Positions 1 to 8,617 of a stretch of DNA of 64,000 bases are shown here, piece by piece (the first letter of the stretch is position 1; every line of letters begins with the position of its first letter). Below the pieces are notes generated by a model. The model had not been told where the DNA came from. It was given only the letters and a program-made list of their open reading frames with translations, and did no database searches. The translations under genes and the position numbers were made by a program. The DNA is from Anaerobacillus arseniciselenatis (GTDB lineage Bacteria > Bacillota > Bacilli > Bacillales > Anaerobacillaceae), in the NCBI RefSeq assembly GCF_001865995.1, contig NZ_MLQQ01000035.1:82369-146368 (forward strand), in the 5' to 3' direction.

Positions 1-113
1 GGAGCTTGTAGATAAAAATATTAAGCCGCCAAAGATCATGCTTGTTTTTCACTTCTCCCATTACATATATAAATTAAAACAAGAAAAAAAGAATTTTTTA
101 GGAGGTAATAGTA

Positions 114-1385
114 ATGGCAAATGGCGAAAAAATTACTGTTCAAGGTGGAGTTTTAAACGTACCGAACAATCCGGTGATCCCTTTCATCGAGGGTGATGGT
201 ATTGGACCAGACATTTGGGCTGCTGCTTCTCGTGTAATTGATGCTGCAGTAGAAAAAGCATATAATGGTGAAAAGAAAATTGAGTGGAAAGAAATATTAG
301 CAGGTGAAAAGGCGTTTGATCAAACAGGACAATGGCTTCCAGAAGAAACATTAGAAGCAGTGCGTGAGTATATTATTGCAATTAAAGGTCCATTAACTAC
401 TCCAATCGGTGGTGGGTTCCGTTCTCTTAACGTAGCATTACGTCAAGAGCTAGATTTATATACTTGCTTACGTCCAGTTCGCTACTTCACTGGTGTACCA
501 TCACCGGTTAAAAGACCTGAAGATACTGACACGGTAATTTTCCGTGAAAACTCTGAAGATATTTATGCAGGTATTGAGTATGAAGAAGGAACTCCTGAAG
601 TTAAAAAGTTGATTGCGTTCTTACGTGATGAAATGGGTGCTACAAAAATTCGTTTCCCAGAAACTTCTGGTATTGGTATTAAGCCTGTATCACAAGAAGG
701 AACTTCTCGTTTAGTTCGTGCTGCCATTGAGTATGCAATTAAAGAAGGACGTAAAAGTGTAACGCTTGTTCATAAAGGTAATATTATGAAATTTACTGAA
801 GGAGCGTTCAAAAACTGGGGCTATGAATTAGCAGAAAAAGAATTTGGTGATAAAGTATTTACTTGGGCTCAGTATGATGAGATTGTTGAAAAAGATGGAA
901 AAGATGCTGCTAATAAAGCGCAAGCAGATGCAGAAGCAGCTGGTAAGATTATTGTTAAAGATGTTATTGCAGATATCTTCTTACAACAAATTCTTACACG
1001 TCCAAAAGACTTTGATGTAGTTGCAACAATGAACTTAAATGGTGACTATGCATCAGATGCGTTAGCTGCACAAGTTGGAGGAATTGGAATTGCTCCTGGA
1101 GCAAACATCAACTATGAGACGGGACACGCAATTTTCGAAGCTACACATGGTACTGCTCCGAAATACGCTGGACTAGATAAAGTTAACCCTTCATCTGTAT
1201 TACTTTCAGGTGAGTTAATGCTTCGTCATTTAGGTTGGAATGAAGCAGCTGACTTAATTATGAGTTCTATGGACAAAACAATCGGAAGTAAAGTAGTAAC
1301 TTATGACTTTGCACGTTTAATGGATGGGGCGACAGAAGTTAAATGTTCAGGTTTTGGTGATGCATTAATTAAAAACATGGACTAA
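114..1385 (+). CDS. icd: Isocitrate dehydrogenase (NADP+)
   Basis: Converts isocitrate to 2-oxoglutarate and CO2 with NADP+ in the cytosolic TCA cycle. The 423 aa product has the usual bacterial Icd length. It shows the [19 protein letters not shown] substrate-loop region, the [13 protein letters not shown] block, and the C-terminal nucleotide-binding block [15 protein letters not shown] that is typical of NADP-dependent enzymes. The start is the ATG preceded by GGAGG at 101-105. The gene is followed by mdh, as in the Bacillus citZ-icd-mdh cluster; citZ is not in the window, and the first 113 bases hold no recognisable gene. Identification is secure. Confidence 0.97.
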   Translation: MANGEKITVQGGVLNVPNNPVIPFIEGDGIGPDIWAAASRVIDAAVEKAYNGEKKIEWKEILAGEKAFDQTGQWLPEETLEAVREYIIAIKGPLTTPIGGGFRSLNVALRQELDLYTCLRPVRYFTGVPSPVKRPEDTDTVIFRENSEDIYAGIEYEEGTPEVKKLIAFLRDEMGATKIRFPETSGIGIKPVSQEGTSRLVRAAIEYAIKEGRKSVTLVHKGNIMKFTEGAFKNWGYELAEKEFGDKVFTWAQYDEIVEKDGKDAANKAQADAEAAGKIIVKDVIADIFLQQILTRPKDFDVVATMNLNGDYASDALAAQVGGIGIAPGANINYETGHAIFEATHGTAPKYAGLDKVNPSSVLLSGELMLRHLGWNEAADLIMSSMDKTIGSKVVTYDFARLMDGATEVKCSGFGDALIKNMD

Positions 1386-1572
1386 AAACTTAATTGAAAT
1401 CTAAAATAATATAGGCTGATTCAAATAGGGTATAGACTCTGTCATTATTAGATATGGCGAGTCTTTCCCTTATTGAGTCACCCTTATCTTTTATACTTAA
1501 AAGTAACTGGTTTATAAAACGTAAATATACATTCATTTATGAAACTAAAATTTACGATAGGGAGCGAGTAAA

Positions 1573-2511
1573 ATGGCAATTAAACGAAGAAAGGTTTCGG
1601 TTATTGGTGGCGGGTTTACTGGAGCAACGACTGCGCTTATGGTAGCTCAAAAAGAATTAGGTGATGTTGTATTAGTAGATATTCCGCAAATGGAAAATCC
1701 GACAAAAGGGAAAGCCTTAGATATGTTAGAAGCTAGTCCAGTACAAGGGTTCGACTCTAACATAGTAGGTACTTCAAATTATGAAGATACAGCTGGTTCT
1801 GATATCGTTGTTATTACGGCTGGTATTGCTAGAAAACCTGGTATGAGTCGTGATGACTTAGTTAATACGAACGCTGGAATTATGAAGGCTGTTACAAAAG
1901 AAATTGTGAAACATTCTCCAGATTGTTATATTGTTGTACTTACAAACCCTGTAGATGCGATGACTTATACAGTGTTTAAAGAATCTGGTTTCCCTAAAAA
2001 CCGTGTTATCGGTCAATCAGGGGTTTTAGATACTGCTCGCTTCCGTACATTCGTATCACAAGAGTTAAACGTATCTGTGGAAGATGTAACAGGCTTCGTA
2101 TTAGGTGGACACGGTGATGATATGGTCCCTCTAGTACGATACTCATACGCGGGTGGAATTCCATTAGAGAAGCTTATTCCTGCTGAGCGTTTAGAGCAAA
2201 TTGTTGAGCGTACTCGTAAAGGTGGCGGAGAAATCGTAAATCTATTAGGTAACGGAAGTGCGTATTATGCTCCGGCAGCATCTATTGTTCAGATGGTAGA
2301 AGCGATCTTAAAAGATAAAAAGCGTATTATCCCGACAATCGCCTATTTAGAAGGGGAATACGGTTTTGAGAACCTATACTTAGGTGTTCCAACCATCATC
2401 GGTGGAGATGGAATTGAAAAAGTGATTGAGTTAGACTTAACAGATGACGAGAAAGCATCTCTACAAAAGTCTGTTGATTCCGTAAAAAATGTTATGACAG
2501 TTTTACAATAA
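1573..2511 (+). CDS. mdh: Malate dehydrogenase
   Basis: NAD-dependent oxidation of malate to oxaloacetate, the last TCA step. The 312 aa product is the LDH-like tetrameric Mdh of Firmicutes. It has an N-terminal Rossmann fold with [10 protein letters not shown], an Asp-containing second strand (VVLVDI), the active-site loop with three Arg, and catalytic His180 in [21 protein letters not shown] just upstream of the ATG acts as ribosome-binding site. The gap from icd is 187 bp with only a weak hairpin (1434-1464), so co-transcription with icd is likely. A strong hairpin follows the gene. Confidence 0.97.
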   Translation: MAIKRRKVSVIGGGFTGATTALMVAQKELGDVVLVDIPQMENPTKGKALDMLEASPVQGFDSNIVGTSNYEDTAGSDIVVITAGIARKPGMSRDDLVNTNAGIMKAVTKEIVKHSPDCYIVVLTNPVDAMTYTVFKESGFPKNRVIGQSGVLDTARFRTFVSQELNVSVEDVTGFVLGGHGDDMVPLVRYSYAGGIPLEKLIPAERLEQIVERTRKGGGEIVNLLGNGSAYYAPAASIVQMVEAILKDKKRIIPTIAYLEGEYGFENLYLGVPTIIGGDGIEKVIELDLTDDEKASLQKSVDSVKNVMTVLQ

Positions 2512-2558
2512 TTAAAGTATAACGTCGTCACTAGATTTAATAAAAAGTACTTATAAAA

Positions 2559-2602
2559 AAGTAGAAATCCGGTTTTCATAATAACCGGATTTCTACTTAT
2601 AA
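2559..2602 (+). terminator. Hairpin terminator after mdh
   Basis: A perfect 16 bp stem (2559-2574 with 2583-2598) with an 8 nt loop lies 48 bp after the mdh stop. The downstream T-run is poor on the plus strand, but the run of A before the stem suggests bidirectional use. Confidence 0.75.
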
Positions 2603-2681
2603 TATAAGTAGTGGGTTTTACATTTATAATTAATAAAAGTTTAGCTTGAAAATGCGTTCTGCAATGTTTTTTAGTCTAAAA

Positions 2682-2695
2682 TGTAAGCGCTTTAA
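2682..2695 (+). promoter_or_regulatory. Candidate cre (CcpA) site
   Basis: TGTAAGCGCTTTAA matches the catabolite-responsive element consensus TGWAANCGNTNWCA at 13 of 14 positions. It lies about 140 bp before the MaoC-like gene. Whether it controls that gene is inference; no clear promoter is visible beside it. Confidence 0.5.
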
Positions 2696-2832
2696 AATGT
2701 TTAGGGTTATGAGTTAATAAAGTTGTATAAAGTGTTTAATATGTAAAAGGCTTTCTATTATTTAAAAAGCAGCAATTCAGTAACTCATACTTCTAAACTA
2801 ATACATCACAAGATGAGGAAAGAGGGGTTAAA

Positions 2833-3312
2833 ATGCTAAACAAAAAGCGACGTTTAGGTAGAAATATTAATGCTATTAAAGTAGGAGAAAAATTAGAGTT
2901 AACTAAGAAGGTTGAAGATAAGGATATTTTATTATATTTAGGGCTCACTGATGATGCTAATCCACTTTTTATACAACATGATTATGCATCGCAAACTCCG
3001 TTTAAAAAGCCAATTGTCCCTCATATTATGATTACAGGTTTTATTACTGGAGCAATTTCAAAGTACTTACCAGGACCCGGAAGTTCAATTGTTAATCAAA
3101 ATTTACAATTCCCTAAGCCACTATATCATTACGGATCGATTAAATTACTTTTGGAAACGTTAATTGTTGACGAAGCTAAACATTATATAGAATTAAAGGT
3201 TGAAGGGACCGATGAATTTGATAACGTTGTTGTTGAAGGGACAATTGGAATTTGTCCACCACATGAGCTTAAGCCAATTGCATATAAAACAGGTACATTC
3301 GAAAATTTTTAA
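2833..3312 (+). CDS. MaoC-like hot-dog-fold protein, catalytic His replaced
   Basis: A 159 aa cytosolic protein of the MaoC/(R)-enoyl-CoA hydratase-2 superfamily (single hot-dog fold). The hydratase motif D-x-N-P-[LI]-H is visible as DDANPLF at residues 40-46: Asp41 and Asn43 are kept, but the catalytic His position is Phe46. Classic dehydratase activity is therefore doubtful, and a binding or altered catalytic role is possible. The start is an ATG with GAGGAAAGAGG upstream. It stands alone between mdh and phoP, a place that is empty in Bacillus subtilis. Superfamily is clear, substrate unknown. Confidence 0.75.
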   Translation: MLNKKRRLGRNINAIKVGEKLELTKKVEDKDILLYLGLTDDANPLFIQHDYASQTPFKKPIVPHIMITGFITGAISKYLPGPGSSIVNQNLQFPKPLYHYGSIKLLLETLIVDEAKHYIELKVEGTDEFDNVVVEGTIGICPPHELKPIAYKTGTFENF

Positions 3313-3462
3313 TCATTAAAAAAGTTGATATCATAAAATGAGGCTGACTTAATAGTATCTCTTTCCCTCTTAATCAATGCTATAATTAGAAGCATGTGTA
3401 TAACATTGCTCAATTTAGCTAGAGGCAAACACGTTACTAACAAGTCAGCTTTTTTGTGTGAA

Positions 3463-3655
3463 AGTTGGTTTGTTGGTTAGTGATTAGTTGGTTAGGACCC
3501 CGGGTGACTTTTCATATTAGATGGTGGCTGGCATGCGGCAATGAGAGTTTTGTATGAAAAAAGGCGGATGATTTCGTGAAAGAGCCTTTGAGATTCGTTA
3601 GAAGGTCAAAGCGAAGAGAAGGAGATCATCCGCCTTTTCCATATTAGTAAGATAT
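3463..3655 (+). repeat. Composite repeat: TTGGTTAG tract plus hairpin family 1 (copy A)
   Basis: The 400 bp gap between the MaoC-like gene and phoP holds no gene. It contains a TTGGTTAG-type simple-repeat tract (3463-3497), a linker with ATTAGATGGTGGC (about 3513-3526), and a hairpin with arms 3559-3572 and 3625-3638 (perfect 14 bp). The loop is the conserved family-1 core (GAGCCTTTGAGATTCG then AGAAGGTCAAAGCGAAG). Confidence 0.8.
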
Positions 3656-3715
3656 AAACTGAAGATTAGTATATAATATACATTTATACAGGCCTGTTTT
3701 TAAGGAGGATATTAG

Positions 3716-4438
3716 ATGGGACAAAGACTATTAGTTGTAGACGACGAAGAATCAATTGTTACTTTGTTACAATTCAACTTAGAAAAATCAGGATATGAGA
3801 TCATTACAGCGATGGATGGAAAAACAGCGTTTGAATTGGCAAAAGAACAAAGCTTTGATCTCATTATTTTAGATCTAATGCTACCGGAAATGGATGGGTT
3901 AGAAGTTTGTAAACAATTAAGACAAAGTAAGAACAGTACACCAATCCTTATGTTAACAGCGAAAGACGATGAATTTGATAAAATATTAGGGTTAGAACTT
4001 GGTGCGGACGATTACATGACTAAACCGTTTAGCCCTAGAGAAGTTGTTGCTCGAATACGTGCAATTCTTCGTCGAGTTAACAAATCAGCTGAAGTTGCTG
4101 CGGATAACATAGAAAAAAGTGACTCGATTATAAAGTTTGGCGAAGTTGAGGTCTATCCTGAAAATTATGAAGTATATTGTAAAGGGAGTAAATTAGAACT
4201 AACCCCTAAGGAATTTGAATTATTACTATATTTAGCTAGTCACAAAGGAAGAGTGTTATCGAGAGATCAGTTGCTTAATGCAGTTTGGAACTATGAGTTT
4301 GTAGGTGATACAAGGATCGTTGATGTTCATATTAGTCACTTAAGAGAGAAAATAGAACCGAATACGAAAAAACCAATTTACATAAAGACGATTCGAGGGC
4401 TTGGCTATAAGCTCGAGGAGCCACAACTAAATGTATAA
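3716..4438 (+). CDS. phoP: Phosphate-starvation response regulator PhoP
   Basis: OmpR-type response regulator, 240 aa. The receiver domain (about 1-120) has the acidic pair DD at 9-10, phospho-acceptor Asp53 in LDLMLPEMDG and Lys in TKPF. The C-terminal winged helix (about 135-235) ends with the GxGYKLE block. AAGGAGG lies 8 bp before the ATG, and a TATAAT box is at 3672-3677. The stop overlaps the phoR start by 8 bp, so the two are translationally coupled. Assignment rests on the Bacillus mdh-phoP-phoR-polA context as well as sequence; Pho-box half-sites were not worked out. Confidence 0.93.
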   Translation: MGQRLLVVDDEESIVTLLQFNLEKSGYEIITAMDGKTAFELAKEQSFDLIILDLMLPEMDGLEVCKQLRQSKNSTPILMLTAKDDEFDKILGLELGADDYMTKPFSPREVVARIRAILRRVNKSAEVAADNIEKSDSIIKFGEVEVYPENYEVYCKGSKLELTPKEFELLLYLASHKGRVLSRDQLLNAVWNYEFVGDTRIVDVHISHLREKIEPNTKKPIYIKTIRGLGYKLEEPQLNV

Positions 4439-6203
4439 ATATCGAAACAAGCTTACGATTTCTTTATTAATCGCAGTTTTTTTTGTGTTAGCAGGGTTAG
4501 GCATATCACTAGGACAAATTTTTAAAGACTTTTATTTTGATCATGTAAGTGAACGTCTATCTAAAGAGGCTCGTATTGTTGCGATAAGTGTTCTTGAAGC
4601 AGGACTACACGATGAAGATCTTTCGAAAATTGTTAACGATGTTGGTGAGCAGTTAGCAACAAGAGTTACTGTTATTTTACATACAGGTGAGGTGATCGCA
4701 GAAACAGAAGCTCCGCTTAATGAAATGGAAAATCACCTGCATAGACCAGAGTTAATCCAAGTAAGGGAAGAAGGAGAAGGACAGGCGATACGTTATAGTG
4801 AAACTTTAGGCGCAGAACTTCTTTATTATGCTGTTCCTTTAATCGATGACCGTCAAATCATTGGTTATGTTCGTTTAGGAATAACAATACACATGTTAAA
4901 TGAGGTAAATAAGAAAATTTGGGTTGTACTATTAGTTAGTATTACAGCTGCGTTTCTTTTGATTATCGTTTTAAGCTTTCGTATTACAAATGAAATGACA
5001 AGACCTATTGAAAAGGTTACAGCAGTTGCTAACCAACTCGCCAAAGGTAACTTTAAAGCAAGAGCATCTGAAGTCAAAAATGATGAAACAGGACAATTAA
5101 GTAGATCTCTTAACATACTTGCACAAAATTTAGAAGAAATTACACGAACGTATGAAGCACAACAAGAGCGGCTTGAGACCTTAATTGAAAATATGGGAAG
5201 TGGCTTGATTTTAATTAATAACAAAGGCGAAGTTAGCCTTATTAATAAGTCGTGTAAAAAGATATTTCATGAAGATATCGATCACTGGTTAACGAAGGTT
5301 TATCATAAAGTGATTCCTCATAAACAAATTATAAAAATTGTTCAAGAAATATTTTTAAGTGAAAAAGGACAAAAGAAGCACATTATATTACCTATTCAGC
5401 TAGAGATGCGACATTTTGATGTTTATGGCGCACCTATCATTAGTAGTGGTGGAAAAGAGAGCTTAAAAGGAATTGTTCTCGTTTTTCACGATATTACAGA
5501 ACTGAAAAAGTTGGAACAAATGCGTAAAGATTTTGTAGCAAACGTTTCCCATGAACTAAAAACACCGATCACTTCAGTCAAAGGTTTTACAGAAACATTG
5601 TTGGATGGTGCTGCCGAGGATGAAGCTTTAAGAAAGCAATTTTTAAACATCATTTGGGATGAGTCTGAACGACTCCAAAACTTAATTCAAGATTTATTAG
5701 ATCTTTCAAAAATCGAACACAGTGAATTTCAACTAAACTGGCAACGAGTGGACTTAAGCATGTTAACAGATGATGTAATTGTCATGCTTAAAGGTAAAGC
5801 TAAGCAAAAAGATATTTCATTAACAAAAGTAACCGAAGGATCTAGCACGATTGAAGGTGATCCACTAAGGATAAAACAAGTAATGATTAACCTTATCAAT
5901 AATGCGATTATGTACACCCCTCAAGGTGGCCGAATCAATATTAATGTGACTGAAACAAATGAAAAAGTCATTTTCGGAGTGAAAGATACTGGTATTGGAA
6001 TTAGTAAACAAGAAGTTTCACGTGTATTTGAACGTTTTTACCGAGTTGACCGTGCCAGAAGTAGAAATTCAGGTGGAACGGGACTAGGTTTAGCAATTGT
6101 AAAACATATAGTAGAAGCACATCAGGGAGAAATTATTGTTGATAGTGAAGTAGGAAAAGGTACTTTGTTTGCAATTTGTTTCAACAAAAAGGCTCAATTG
6201 TAA
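4431..6203 (+). CDS. phoR: Phosphate-regulon sensor histidine kinase PhoR
   Basis: Membrane sensor kinase for PhoP, 590 aa. Order: TM1 (about 8-30), extracytoplasmic domain (about 31-160), TM2 (about 163-185), HAMP (about 185-240), PAS (about 245-360), HisKA with phospho-acceptor His374 in NVSHELKTP, and HATPase with N box (NLINNAIMYT), G1 (DTGIGIS) and G2 (GGTGLGLAI). Length and layout fit Bacillus PhoR. It overlaps phoP by 8 bp and uses GAGGAG inside the end of phoP as ribosome-binding site. Confidence 0.93.
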   Translation: MYKYRNKLTISLLIAVFFVLAGLGISLGQIFKDFYFDHVSERLSKEARIVAISVLEAGLHDEDLSKIVNDVGEQLATRVTVILHTGEVIAETEAPLNEMENHLHRPELIQVREEGEGQAIRYSETLGAELLYYAVPLIDDRQIIGYVRLGITIHMLNEVNKKIWVVLLVSITAAFLLIIVLSFRITNEMTRPIEKVTAVANQLAKGNFKARASEVKNDETGQLSRSLNILAQNLEEITRTYEAQQERLETLIENMGSGLILINNKGEVSLINKSCKKIFHEDIDHWLTKVYHKVIPHKQIIKIVQEIFLSEKGQKKHIILPIQLEMRHFDVYGAPIISSGGKESLKGIVLVFHDITELKKLEQMRKDFVANVSHELKTPITSVKGFTETLLDGAAEDEALRKQFLNIIWDESERLQNLIQDLLDLSKIEHSEFQLNWQRVDLSMLTDDVIVMLKGKAKQKDISLTKVTEGSSTIEGDPLRIKQVMINLINNAIMYTPQGGRININVTETNEKVIFGVKDTGIGISKQEVSRVFERFYRVDRARSRNSGGTGLGLAIVKHIVEAHQGEIIVDSEVGKGTLFAICFNKKAQL

Positions 6204-6216
6204 GTGGATAATATCT

Positions 6217-6412
6217 TAGTTGTTTAGTTAGTTGGTTGGTCAGTCAGTTTGAAAGGAAGATACACGTTTTTTACATTAAAATGATAAAACTACAACTAGT
6301 TTGGATGAAAAAATTCGGGTGGTTTTGCGAACGAACGTCTGAGATTCTTAAGAAGGTCAAGGTGAAGTGAGGGAAAGCACCCGAATTTTCCATCTTAGAT
6401 GGTGACAATTTA
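6217..6412 (+). repeat. Composite repeat with hairpin family 1 (copy B)
   Basis: The 312 bp gap between phoR and hflK holds a TTAGTTGG-type tract (6217-6250) and a family-1 hairpin with arms 6310-6321 and 6378-6389. The arm sequence (AAAATTCGGGTG) is unrelated to copy A, yet pairs exactly with its partner. The loop core and the trailing ATCTTAGATGGTGAC are conserved. It may serve as the phoR terminator, since T residues follow the right arm. Confidence 0.8.
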
Positions 6413-6515
6413 TATGTGAAAAATAAATCTGGAAAGTTATGAAACTTTTATTTTAGTTCAAACGTAGTATAATTGTTAACATGATAGAAAACTACAAAAG
6501 GAAAGTGGGGAAACA

Positions 6516-7505
6516 ATGATGGTCACAATAAAACAGATTATCCTCGGCTTCGTTTCGCTAATTGTTATTTCGATATTAGCGCTATTTTTAACGACAGGTT
6601 GGTATATTGTTGATGAGAGTGAGCAAGCAGCACTAATTACGTTCGGTAAAGTCGATGAACATGTGACAGAACCAGGGTTGAAATTCAAATTACCTTGGCC
6701 AATTCAACGTGTAGAAATTTTACCACGTGGTACGTTTACAACGACTGTTGGCTACGATGAAAGAGACGGAGAAGTTGTTGAATACCGAGATGAAGCGAAA
6801 ATGATTACTGGAGATGAAAACATCTTACTTGCGGACTTAGTTGTCCAATGGAGGATCACAAACCCTGAAATGTTTTTATTCAATTCTAATGATCCAGAGC
6901 AAATTTTATTTAGTGCCACTTCAGCAGCACTTCGTGGGGTCATTGGAAGCTCAAGAATTGATGATGCCTTAACGGATCAACGTCCAGAAATTGAAGCACA
7001 AGTATGGGATTATTTAGTGGCATTGATTGAAAAATATGATATTGGAATTTCGGTTATGGACGTAAAACTTCAAGATGTTGAATTACCAAATGAAGACGTT
7101 CGTCATGCATTTATGCAAGTAACGGATGCTCGTGAGGAACGCCTAACAAAAATTAATGAAGCGAACAAATATCGAAATCAAAAAATTAACGAAGCTCAAG
7201 GGGAGCAAGATGCGATTATTTCTCGTGCTGCAGGAACAAGAGCTGAGCGCCTAGAGCGAGCTCGTGGGGATGTAGCGAGGTTTAATGCCCTTTACAATGA
7301 ATATTTAATTAATCCAGATGTAACGAGAAGTCGTTTAGTGATTGAAACTTTAGAGCGAGTACTACCAAATACAGAAATTTATATTATGGACAGTGGTAGT
7401 GATACTGTGAAATATTTACCGATTCGTTCGTTAGAAGGATCAACAAGTGGTAGCAACACAACTACGTCTACTTCTACGTTACCTAGACAAGGGGGCGAAA
7501 ATTAA
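6516..7505 (+). CDS. hflK: HflK, SPFH-domain modulator of FtsH
   Basis: A 329 aa membrane-anchored prohibitin/SPFH protein. One N-terminal TM segment (about 5-27) is followed by the SPFH domain (about 28-215, with EQAALITFGKV and PGLKFKLPWP), a charged coiled coil (about 205-275, including EAQGEQDAIISRAAG) and a low-complexity Ser/Thr tail. With HflC it forms an outward-facing complex that restrains FtsH in other bacteria. The stop overlaps the hflC start by 1 bp. The pair lies between phoR and polA, where Bacillus subtilis lacks it. Start could be either of two adjacent ATGs after GTGGGG. Confidence 0.9.
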   Translation: MMVTIKQIILGFVSLIVISILALFLTTGWYIVDESEQAALITFGKVDEHVTEPGLKFKLPWPIQRVEILPRGTFTTTVGYDERDGEVVEYRDEAKMITGDENILLADLVVQWRITNPEMFLFNSNDPEQILFSATSAALRGVIGSSRIDDALTDQRPEIEAQVWDYLVALIEKYDIGISVMDVKLQDVELPNEDVRHAFMQVTDAREERLTKINEANKYRNQKINEAQGEQDAIISRAAGTRAERLERARGDVARFNALYNEYLINPDVTRSRLVIETLERVLPNTEIYIMDSGSDTVKYLPIRSLEGSTSGSNTTTSTSTLPRQGGEN

Positions 7506-8437
7506 TGAGTGATGAAAAAATTATCGACTTCAGTGACCGTAAGCCATCTGATGAATGGAAACAATACTCAAAGCTAGGAATCGTTATTGTCATTCTGATC
7601 GGGTTAGTTGTTTTTACGATAAATAATTTATTTATTGTCCAACAAGGTGAATACAAAGTTGTAAGGCAATTTGGTGAAGTTGTTAGAGTAATAGATGAGC
7701 CAGGTTTAAATTACAAAATTCCATTTATCCAAAGTGTGACATCGTTAACGAAAAAGCAGATGATTTTAGATGTTGATCCAACGGAAATTAATACACGTGA
7801 TAAAAAGAGAATTCTCGTTGATAACTACGCTGTATGGAAGATTGATAGTCCACAGCAGATGATTTCTAATGCGCAAACGATCGATCGTGCTGAAGCGATT
7901 ATGATGAATTTTATTTATTCTGTAATTCGTGCCGAATTAGGTCAGCTAGATTACGATGAAATTATTAATGATGAAAAATCTTCTCGTGGTAGTTTTAATG
8001 ACCGTGTGTTAAATCGAGTGAACGAATTGTTAGCACGCGATAATTACGGAATTTCAGTCACTGACGTAAGAATGAAGCGAACGGATTTACCTGAAGAAAA
8101 CGAACAAGCCGTTTATCGTCGGATGATTTCAGAGCGTAACTCTATAGCTGCTGATTACCTTTCTCAAGGGGATGCAGAAGCAAATCGTATCCGTGCTAAC
8201 ACCGATCGTGAATTTCAGGAAATCGTTGCTAGGGCCAATGCTGATGCAAATGAAATCATCGGTGAAGGTGAAGCAGGAGCAGCGCAACTGTACAATGAAT
8301 CATTTGGTAAAGATGTAGAGTTTTATAACTTATACAGAACTCTACAAAGCTATGAAAAAACAATTGATGATCAAACAGTTATCGTTCTCCCTGCTGATGC
8401 GCCATATGCTCGTATTTTAATGGGATATACTGAATAA
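7505..8437 (+). CDS. hflC: HflC, SPFH-domain modulator of FtsH
   Basis: Partner of HflK, 310 aa. A short cytosolic N-terminus, one TM segment (about 24-45), the SPFH domain (VQQGEYKVVRQFGEV, DEPGLNYKIPF) and a helical C-terminal half with Ala/Glu-rich repeats (ARANADANEIIGEGEAGAA) match HflC. The ATG overlaps the hflK stop (TAATG), so the two are translationally coupled. A terminator follows, closing a two-gene operon. Confidence 0.92.
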   Translation: MSDEKIIDFSDRKPSDEWKQYSKLGIVIVILIGLVVFTINNLFIVQQGEYKVVRQFGEVVRVIDEPGLNYKIPFIQSVTSLTKKQMILDVDPTEINTRDKKRILVDNYAVWKIDSPQQMISNAQTIDRAEAIMMNFIYSVIRAELGQLDYDEIINDEKSSRGSFNDRVLNRVNELLARDNYGISVTDVRMKRTDLPEENEQAVYRRMISERNSIAADYLSQGDAEANRIRANTDREFQEIVARANADANEIIGEGEAGAAQLYNESFGKDVEFYNLYRTLQSYEKTIDDQTVIVLPADAPYARILMGYTE

Positions 8438-8449
8438 TGAAGAAATGAG

Positions 8450-8478
8450 CCGGAAGAATATTTTTCTTCCGGTTTATT
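8450..8478 (+). terminator. Terminator after hflC
   Basis: CCGGAAGAA at 8450-8458 pairs with TTCTTCCGG at 8464-8472, followed by TTTATTTA. It starts 13 bp after the hflC stop. A 3' remnant of the family-1 repeat lies just beyond (8487-8516). Confidence 0.85.
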
Positions 8479-8617
8479 TATTAGTATCCTCCGCCTTTTC
8501 CAACTTAGAAGGAGGTATGCTTGCGTCTGCTAGTAAAGTTAGGAGCCTACATTTTCTAATGATAATGAAACATGATAAAATATAGAAAATAAATAGATCT
8601 GATTGAGGTGTTGCATT

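Noticed and set aside
1454..1645. Open frame overlapping the mdh start
   Set aside because: It overlaps the conserved mdh N-terminus in another frame and has no similarity or start signal of its own.
3342..3460. Small RNA between the MaoC-like gene and phoP
   Set aside because: AGGCTGACTT and AAGTCAGCTTTTTT could pair around about 90 nt containing a TATAAT, but no -35 box is visible and the fold may simply be a terminator. Not enough to call an RNA gene.
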